Positions 6,992 through 11,215 of a DNA stretch of 11,215 nt are shown in pieces. Positions within the stretch are counted from its first letter, which is position 1. Every line of letters starts with the position of its first letter. Below the pieces are notes generated by a model, which made no database searches, was not told where the DNA came from, and saw nothing but the letters and a program-made list of their open reading frames with translations. The stretch comes from an uncultured bacterium. Its GTDB lineage: Bacteria; Cyanobacteriota; Vampirovibrionia; Gastranaerophilales; Gastranaerophilaceae. Both the position numbers and the translations under genes were made by a program. Where the stretch lies: the NCBI GenBank assembly GCA_900553845.1, contig USEW01000051.1, positions 1 to 11,215 of the forward strand, read 5' to 3'.

Positions 6992-7993
6992 TTAGCATAC
7001 TCCTTTATCCAAATTTATAATAGCCGCACCCCATGTCATGCCAGCTCCAAACGCACACAAAATAAGTTTTGATGGCGTTTTAATTTTACCTTCTTTAATT
7101 CCTTCATATAATGCAATAGGAACCGAAGCGGCCGATGTGTTGCCATAGTGCTGGATGTTTATAATTACCTTATTATCTTCATAATTTAAACGTGATTGCA
7201 TAGCCTCAATAATACGTACATTAGCTTGATGAGGTACTAAATAATCAATATCCTCAGCTTTTAAATCATTATTTTCAATTGTATCAACGATAAATTGAGG
7301 AATTGTTGATACAACAAATTTATAAACATCTTTTCCAAGCATACTAATATGTTGTGGAGTATTTTCATCATGTTCAACAGTTGGGCAACCTTCACCGTTT
7401 AAGGGCAATGTTATATAATGTCCTAAATTACCATCAGATTTTACTTTTACACCTAATATATCATTGCTTCCATCGTTTGCTTGACTTAAAACCATAGCTC
7501 CAGCACCATCACCAAAAAGAACACAAACAGAACGGTCTTTCCAGTCAGTAAAACGAGTATTTGCATCAGTTGCAACAATCAATATATTTTTATATTTTCC
7601 ACTTTGAATATATGCTTGAGCTATATCAAGCGCATATATAAAACCGGTACAAGCAGCTGTTATATCAAATGCAAATGCATTTTTTAAATTCAGAGCTTTT
7701 TGAATTTCACAAGCTGTTGATGGATATAAATGTTTTGGACAAGATGTTGCACAAATAATTGCATCTATTTGATTTACATCGATTTTAGCATTTTCAATTG
7801 CTTTTTGAGCAGCCTCAACTCCAAGTGTTACAGAATCTTCGCCTTTTTTTATAACATGTCTTTCTTTTATTCCTGTTCTTGTTGTAATCCATTCGTCAGA
7901 TGTATCCAAAAATGTAGCCAAATCATCATTTGTAACAACAGTTTCCGGCACATGCATCCCAAGTCCTAATATTTTGACTCCCATATTTGTCAT
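6992..7993 (-). CDS. fabH: 3-oxoacyl-[acyl-carrier-protein] synthase III (KAS III)
   Basis: Initiates fatty acid synthesis by condensing an acyl-CoA primer, usually acetyl-CoA, with malonyl-ACP. 333 residues, close to family length. The Cys-His-Asn triad is Cys115 in ITAACTGF, His255 in PHQANVRI and Asn285 in HYGNTSAAS; this pattern separates it from FabF. The early DEWITTRTGI segment (33-42) supplies the Trp and Arg that bind CoA, and GDGAGAMVL (161-169) is also typical. The start at 7993 is supported by AAGGA within the last codons of plsX, 11 nt away; an in-frame ATG at 7984 would be 20 nt from it. Primer preference (straight versus branched) cannot be read here. The gap to plsX is 8 nt and to fabD 2 nt. 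Confidence 0.97.
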   Translation of the reverse strand: MTNMGVKILGLGMHVPETVVTNDDLATFLDTSDEWITTRTGIKERHVIKKGEDSVTLGVEAAQKAIENAKIDVNQIDAIICATSCPKHLYPSTACEIQKALNLKNAFAFDITAACTGFIYALDIAQAYIQSGKYKNILIVATDANTRFTDWKDRSVCVLFGDGAGAMVLSQANDGSNDILGVKVKSDGNLGHYITLPLNGEGCPTVEHDENTPQHISMLGKDVYKFVVSTIPQFIVDTIENNDLKAEDIDYLVPHQANVRIIEAMQSRLNYEDNKVIINIQHYGNTSAASVPIALYEGIKEGKIKTPSKLILCAFGAGMTWGAAIINLDKGVC

Positions 7994-8001
7994 AATAAAT
8001 T

Positions 8002-9075
8002 TTATCCTTCATTAAAATTAAATTCGGCAATTTGTTTGTTTATACCTGATTCTACAGCTTCTTTTGCAACACGAATAGCATTCTTTATTGCATATGCTTT
8101 TGAGCGACCATGTGAAATCACGGTAACTCCTTTTACACCTAGCAATAAAGCTCCCCCAAATTCTTCATAATTAATACGTTCAAAAATTCTTTTCATAGCC
8201 GGTTTTGCTAATAGTCCTATAAGTCCTGAAAGAAAATCTTTTTTAAACTCATGACGAATCAAGTGGAATAACATTGATGAAGCGCCTTCAATGGTTTTTA
8301 ATGCAACGTTACCAACAAATCCATCACACACAATAACTTCACAATTACCTAAAAATATTTCTTTACCTTCGATATTGCCAATAAATTGAAATTCATCAGC
8401 ATTTTTTTCAGCACGTTCATCAAATAACTTATAAGCCATTTGGGCAAGATTATCACCCTTACCGGCTTCTTCACCAATATTTAAAACGCCTATTCTTGGT
8501 TTTTCAATACCTAAAACATGTTTTGAAAAGAACATGCCCATAACACCAAATTGATATAACATCTCAGGTGTTGAATTTGTATTTGCACCTGCATCTATTA
8601 ATACAACGGGTTTTTTCATTGTAGGCAATGTAACAGCTATAGCCGGTCTTTCAATACCATTTAAACGTCCAAGCCCAAATAAACTTGCTGCCATAGCTGC
8701 TCCTGTTGAACCTGCTGCAACTACAGCATCTGAGCTACCTTTAGCAACGGCATCAACAGCTAAAACAATTGAAGAACGTTTTTTCTTTCTAATTGCTTGA
8801 CCTGGAGCTTCACCCATCTCAATTACATCTTCAGCTTGCGTTATTTTTATATCAAGTTCTTTTAAATTAACTTTTATGCGTTTTGGTTTATAAACACCAG
8901 AACCGTCATAAACAAAACCTTCATTTGCTATTCTATCAAGTTCTCGTTCAATTTTATCCTGCTTGCCTACAAATTCAATAGCAACTCCATAATCATGTGC
9001 AGCCCAAACTGCTCCATTAACTATTTCACCTGGAGCATGGTCACCTCCCATTGCATCAATAGCTATTCTTGTCAT
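8002..9075 (-). CDS. plsX: Phosphate acyltransferase (acyl-ACP:phosphate transacylase)
   Basis: Converts acyl-ACP and inorganic phosphate into acyl-phosphate, the donor for PlsY in the first acylation of glycerol-3-phosphate. It is a peripheral membrane enzyme linking fatty acid to phospholipid synthesis. It begins TRIAIDAMGGDHAPGE, the hallmark PlsX N-terminus, and shows AGSTGAAMAAS, RPAIAVTLPT, VLIDAGANTN, NIGEEAGKGD and VCDGFVGNVALK in family order. A hydrophobic helix-rich segment near FLSGLIGLLAKPAMK fits membrane association. The chosen ATG at 9075 gives 357 residues with GAGG 8 nt away; a GTG at 9081 is in frame but only 2 nt from that site. The gap to rpmF is 33 nt, and fabH begins 8 nt after its stop. 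Confidence 0.97.
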   Translation of the reverse strand: MTRIAIDAMGGDHAPGEIVNGAVWAAHDYGVAIEFVGKQDKIERELDRIANEGFVYDGSGVYKPKRIKVNLKELDIKITQAEDVIEMGEAPGQAIRKKKRSSIVLAVDAVAKGSSDAVVAAGSTGAAMAASLFGLGRLNGIERPAIAVTLPTMKKPVVLIDAGANTNSTPEMLYQFGVMGMFFSKHVLGIEKPRIGVLNIGEEAGKGDNLAQMAYKLFDERAEKNADEFQFIGNIEGKEIFLGNCEVIVCDGFVGNVALKTIEGASSMLFHLIRHEFKKDFLSGLIGLLAKPAMKRIFERINYEEFGGALLLGVKGVTVISHGRSKAYAIKNAIRVAKEAVESGINKQIAEFNFNEG

Positions 9076-9108
9076 TTCCACTTCCTCTATTGTAAAGTCT
9101 TAATTTTA

Positions 9109-9411
9109 TTATTCTGCTTCTTTTTCTTGAGTATTTGAAGTTTCTTCTTCTACTTCTACAGTTTCTTCTTTAACTTCTTCTTCTTTAACTTCAGATTGCA
9201 CTTTTTCTTCATTTAATTTAGTCGCTTTGAAACCATCAGCTTTAATACTTACAACTTTTCCTTTATATGTGCCGCAAGCTGTGCAAACTGTATGTGTAGG
9301 TACTAAACTTCCACAATTTTGACAAGTTGTAACTTCAACTTTTGATGCTTTCCAATTTGAACGTCTATGTCCTTGTTTTGATTTTCCTGTTCTTTTTTTT
9401 GGTACTGCCAT
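9109..9411 (-). CDS. rpmF: Large-subunit ribosomal protein bL32 with an acidic C-terminal extension
   Basis: The first 60 or so residues are a complete L32: the basic start MAVPKKRTGKSKQGHRRSNW, then a zinc ribbon with Cys30-x2-Cys33 and Cys43-x2-Cys46. L32 is usually about 56-60 residues; here it runs to 100. The extra 40 residues are strongly acidic (Glu with Lys, Val and Thr), low in complexity, and contain EVKEE twice in a row at 74-78 and 79-83, followed by a third, degenerate copy. A GAAGGAAT site lies at the end of the preceding gene and the start is canonical. It is the second gene of the cluster, 5 nt after the DUF177 gene, the usual neighbour. The tail might be natural to the lineage, or a read-through extension; no frameshift is visible. 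Confidence 0.95.
   Translation of the reverse strand: MAVPKKRTGKSKQGHRRSNWKASKVEVTTCQNCGSLVPTHTVCTACGTYKGKVVSIKADGFKATKLNEEKVQSEVKEEEVKEETVEVEEETSNTQEKEAE
9163..9192 (-). repeat. Exact 15-nt tandem duplication in the rpmF tail
   Basis: GAAGTTAAAGAAGAA occurs twice without a gap, at 9192-9178 and 9177-9163, encoding EVKEE-EVKEE. A degenerate third copy (VEVEEE) follows down to about 9142. Being a multiple of three, the repeat can change copy number without breaking the frame. Confidence 0.9.
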
Positions 9412-9416
9412 AATTT

Positions 9417-9911
9417 TTATTCCTTCTCTTTGACTATTATTTCTTTAAATACCGCCATTCGCGGATCTTCATTAGAACTTTTTAAATATTTTTTCATATT
9501 TTCATCGTTCTCAATACAATTTATAACACAAACATAATTATTTGGTAAGTTTATTGTTACAATTTCATATAAAAATTCATTTATATCAAACTCTTTTTCT
9601 CCGTTCAAATCGTTTATAAAATTGCCTTCTTTTATCTCATATTCCTCAGGATATTCTTCAAGAAGTGAATTTAGGGCATAAAATTCATTTATTTCATATG
9701 AAAATTTATAATCACTTTCTTTTAAGCATCTATTACAAGTTAATTTTATAATACCATTGACATTGCCTTTTATTTCCATAATGTTATCATATATTTTGAA
9801 GTATAATTTTGCTTTAATAGGATAATTCTTATCATCAAAATTAATATTGTCATCAAAATTTATGACATATGAATTTCCATTATTTTTTATATCGTCAATA
9901 TTTACATACAT
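9417..9911 (-). CDS. yceD: YceD/DUF177 family protein
   Basis: A 164-residue cytoplasmic protein of the DUF177 family, which is typically encoded just before rpmF and has been linked to 23S rRNA accumulation or 50S assembly. Visible family features are VNGIIKLTCNRCLKES around 51-66 (CNRC at 59-62), the IDI/FDINEFLYEIVTINLP stretch (108-123), a second cysteine pair Cys128 and Cys132, and the terminal DPR motif at 149-151 followed by a short helix. The usual C-terminal GLC-xxCG knuckle is reduced to C-x3-C, so this is a divergent member. There is no recognisable Shine-Dalgarno site. A strong promoter sits so close that the transcript may begin at the ATG itself. An in-frame TAG at 9923-9921 rules out a longer start. 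First gene of the fab cluster. Confidence 0.82.
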   Translation of the reverse strand: MYVNIDDIKNNGNSYVINFDDNINFDDKNYPIKAKLYFKIYDNIMEIKGNVNGIIKLTCNRCLKESDYKFSYEINEFYALNSLLEEYPEEYEIKEGNFINDLNGEKEFDINEFLYEIVTINLPNNYVCVINCIENDENMKKYLKSSNEDPRMAVFKEIIVKEKE

Positions 9912-9917
9912 AAATAA

Positions 9918-9946
9918 ATTCTAAATAACACGCAATTATTTGTCAA
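9918..9946 (-). promoter_or_regulatory. Main promoter of the yceD-rpmF-plsX-fab operon
   Basis: On the minus strand, a perfect TTGACA (9946-9941) is followed by 17 nt and TAGAAT (9923-9918, 5 of 6 to TATAAT). Only 6 nt separate the -10 from the yceD ATG, so +1 falls at or near the A of the start codon, which predicts a leaderless message. The -35 is embedded in the palindrome ATTTG-A-CAAAT (9948-9938), a possible operator. Confidence 0.65.
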
Positions 9947-10007
9947 ATGTTTATTATTGTAAATTTTTGTAACAATTATAATTTAATTGGCAATTATTAA
10001 AAAAAAT

Positions 10008-10036
10008 TTGTTTTTATTAATATGTAGAGGTAAAAT
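10008..10036 (+). promoter_or_regulatory. Possible promoter for the two small unknown genes
   Basis: TTGTTT (10008-10013), 17 nt, then TAAAAT (10031-10036) point toward the gene starting at 10060, with a predicted start near 10043 that retains the AAGGAG site. The match is moderate and the region is extremely AT-rich. With the yceD promoter it makes a divergent 148-nt regulatory region. Confidence 0.4.
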
Positions 10037-10059
10037 ATAAGAATAAAGGAGCTTTGAAA

Positions 10060-10332
10060 ATGTTTAAAACACAAATAAAAATTCATTTTATGCGACTTCG
10101 TAGATTTTTAAACTTTTCAATGCGATACTTTGATAGACATAAACCTCTACAAACTTTTCAAAAAAGTATATTAAATACCATAAAAGATATTTTAGGTATA
10201 TATAAAAAGGCTAAAATGGCAAAATTTCGTGTGACATATCAACAATATCAACTTAATAAAATGGAAAAGCTTATTGCACAAAGCAATGAACATTTCTTCT
10301 TAAAAGGACAGCAGTTAAACGAAACAAGATAA
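10060..10332 (+). CDS. Small basic protein of unknown function
   Basis: I do not recognise this family. The protein has 90 residues, begins MFKTQIKIHFMRLRRFLNF, and is rich in Lys, Arg, Phe and Gln. It has no cysteine, no clear transmembrane segment and no signal peptide; predicted character is helical, with an amphipathic aromatic-basic N-terminal third and a Gln/Lys-rich C-terminal half (for example YQQYQLNKMEKL). The ATG at 10060 is preferred over a TTG at 10054 because AGGAG lies 8 nt upstream of the former and 2 nt from the latter. The good ribosome-binding site and the tight spacing to the next gene (12 nt) argue that it is real and co-expressed with it. It is divergent from the fab operon. 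Confidence 0.72.
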   Translation: MFKTQIKIHFMRLRRFLNFSMRYFDRHKPLQTFQKSILNTIKDILGIYKKAKMAKFRVTYQQYQLNKMEKLIAQSNEHFFLKGQQLNETR

Positions 10333-10344
10333 AGGTGAATAAAA

Positions 10345-10665
10345 ATGTCTGATTTTATGGCAACAGATATATTAAATAAAAATATTTATAAAGGCCAAGA
10401 ACAGTATTGGACAATGGTTAAAAAAAACTATGATGCCCAATTATTAAGTCTTCAGTCACAAGCAACGGATTTAGGCACTTATATACAAAATCTTTCTGCT
10501 TCAAATCCATATTCACCTGATTTACAAAGACTTCAAATGATGGCTAATAATATTGCTATTACTCAACAACAACTTCAACCTTTAGTTGATAATGCACAAG
10601 AGCATATTAACATAGCACAACAAGCAGCCCAACGTTTAGCCGGTAATAGTCGTGGTGGCTGGTAA
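10345..10665 (+). CDS. Small helical-hairpin-like protein of unknown function
   Basis: I do not recognise this family. The protein has 106 residues, rich in Gln, Ala, Asn and Leu, with no cysteine, no membrane segment and no signal peptide. It looks like two long helices: about residues 20-51, then a break at SASNPYSPD (52-60), then about 61-98, ending NSRGGW. Length and the Pro-containing turn recall helical-hairpin secreted or assembly proteins such as T3SS needle subunits (NPxxP-type turn) or WXG100 proteins, but there is no WXG motif and no secretion gene nearby, so this is only a structural resemblance. AAAGGTG 7 nt before the ATG and the 12-nt gap after the preceding gene indicate a two-gene operon. 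Its stop lies 8 nt from the converging methyltransferase stop, with no evident terminator between them. Confidence 0.75.
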   Translation: MSDFMATDILNKNIYKGQEQYWTMVKKNYDAQLLSLQSQATDLGTYIQNLSASNPYSPDLQRLQMMANNIAITQQQLQPLVDNAQEHINIAQQAAQRLAGNSRGGW

Positions 10666-10673
10666 AATTATCA

Positions 10674-11215
10674 CTAATTCTTTCTTATTAAAAACAATCC
10701 GCCATCAAAATTTAATAATTCGCATTGATAATTTTCATTATTTTTAACATAATTTAGAAAATTTTCCACTTTTTGGTAATGCGAAGTAACGTTATCAGCC
10801 AGTATTACTGAATTTTTAGTTATTTTTGTTTCAAGCTTAAGGAAATAATCTAAATATTCAGGCTTGCTTGCATCAATAAATACAAAATCAAATGTGTTAT
10901 CTTCAAATTTTTCAATTATACTTAATGCGCTTCCCTGATGAATTGTAATAATATCAAGAACATTTGCTTTTTTAAAATTTTCAACGGCTAAATCTATGCG
11001 CTTTTGATAAAATTCAATTGTGTCAAGCTTGCCGCCTGTTTGCATTAACGCTTTTGATATCCAAATGCCTGAATATCCGTTTGATGTGCCAATTTCAAGA
11101 ACACGTTTGGCATTTGAAATTTTTATTAACATATTTATAAAATTGGCGCTTTCATGTGGTAAATTCCAAAATTCTTTACGGGTTTCTTCAAGTTTATTTA
11201 AAATATTTTTTGTTT
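10674..11215 (-). CDS. SAM-dependent O-methyltransferase (family 3/YrrM-like), 5' end outside window
   Basis: A class I Rossmann methyltransferase. The frame stays open from the stop at 10674 to the right edge (about 180 codons). An internal ATG at 11132 would cut into the fold, because the upstream residues NLPHESANFINMLIKIS match the segment that precedes motif I in this family, so the gene is partial at its 5' end. Visible elements are motif I VLEIGTSNGYSG (SAM binding), an acidic TIEF after strand 2 for the ribose, FDFVFIDASKPEYLDYF (the metal/acceptor strand), and SVILADNVTSH. Family members methylate catechol-like phenols or, in some bacteria, other small molecules or tRNA; the substrate cannot be read from the sequence. 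It converges on the two small genes. Confidence 0.88.
   Translation of the reverse strand, partial: TKNILNKLEETRKEFWNLPHESANFINMLIKISNAKRVLEIGTSNGYSGIWISKALMQTGGKLDTIEFYQKRIDLAVENFKKANVLDIITIHQGSALSIIEKFEDNTFDFVFIDASKPEYLDYFLKLETKITKNSVILADNVTSHYQKVENFLNYVKNNENYQCELLNFDGGLFLIRKN

Noticed and set aside
6990..6998. Upstream ATG for fabD overlapping the fabH stop
   Set aside because: It is 1 nt from the GGAG site, too close for initiation; the ATG at 6989 has correct spacing and gives the canonical N-terminus.
7730..7969. Open frame antisense to fabH, and similar frames antisense to atpD, fabF and the phosphatidyltransferase
   Set aside because: Their products are Cys/Ser/Phe-rich or otherwise unlike real proteins, lack ribosome-binding sites, and lie fully inside well-supported genes.
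9076..9081. GTG start for plsX two codons upstream
   Set aside because: It is 2 nt from GAGG, whereas the ATG at 9075 is 8 nt away and matches family N-termini.
9956..9976. ATTGT / ACAAT inverted arms 11 nt apart, and two copies of GCAATTATT (9932-9940 and 9990-9998), in the divergent intergenic region
   Set aside because: Arms and repeats this short are expected by chance in such AT-rich DNA.
10345..10665. Annotation as a type III secretion needle subunit or WXG100 protein
   Set aside because: Only size and a Pro-containing helix turn resemble them; there is no WXG motif, no diagnostic C-terminus and no secretion gene nearby.
1..11215. tRNA, rRNA, CRISPR array, transposon ends, phage or toxin-antitoxin genes
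   Set aside because: I looked for these on both strands and saw no supporting structure; nearly all sequence is accounted for by housekeeping genes.

Overview
The window reads as ordinary chromosome from a very AT-rich bacterium with standard codon use. Three observations point to the non-photosynthetic cyanobacterial sister lineage (Melainabacteria/Vampirovibrionia, for example gut Gastranaerophilales). The ATP synthase beta and epsilon genes form a pair apart from the other F-ATPase genes, as in cyanobacteria. The beta subunit carries a Phe-Val-Gln-Ala-Gly stretch that I recall as typical of cyanobacterial and plastid sequences. The epsilon subunit has a TALDIGV segment of the same flavour. 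This assignment is inference; no rRNA or marker search was possible.

Layout. Positions 11-1641 (+) hold a Gfo/Idh/MocA-type sugar-nucleotide oxidoreductase followed by a CDP-alcohol phosphatidyltransferase. Positions 1701-3545 (+) hold atpD-atpC with a likely promoter in the gap before them. A perfect 16-bp hairpin at 3565-3602 ends both this block and the converging block. Positions 9911 down to 3621 (-) are an eight-gene fatty-acid/phospholipid cluster in transcription order: yceD-like (DUF177), rpmF, plsX, fabH, fabD, fabG, acpP, fabF. Positions 10060-10665 (+) hold two small genes of unknown function, transcribed divergently from the fab cluster. The window closes with a partial SAM-dependent O-methyltransferase (-) that runs off the right edge.

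How the genes work together. FabD loads malonyl onto ACP (AcpP), FabH starts chains from acetyl-CoA, FabF elongates, FabG performs the first reduction, and PlsX diverts finished acyl-ACP to acyl-phosphate for phospholipid synthesis. The CDP-alcohol phosphatidyltransferase acts later in the same membrane-lipid economy. Linkage of rpmF and the DUF177 gene to plsX/fab is a widespread arrangement that ties ribosome and membrane synthesis together. Spacing is tight from yceD to fabG (0-33 nt). By contrast acpP and fabF are preceded by gaps of about 93 nt, one with a good promoter and the other with a hairpin and a possible weaker promoter, so ACP probably has its own expression level.

Most of the window is housekeeping. 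The points most worth a second look are the two unknown small genes, an acidic tail with an exact 15-nt tandem duplication on ribosomal protein L32, a predicted leaderless mRNA for the fab operon, and the hairpin between acpP and fabF. No tRNA, rRNA, CRISPR array, insertion sequence or phage gene was seen. The longest stretch without a gene is about 148 nt.
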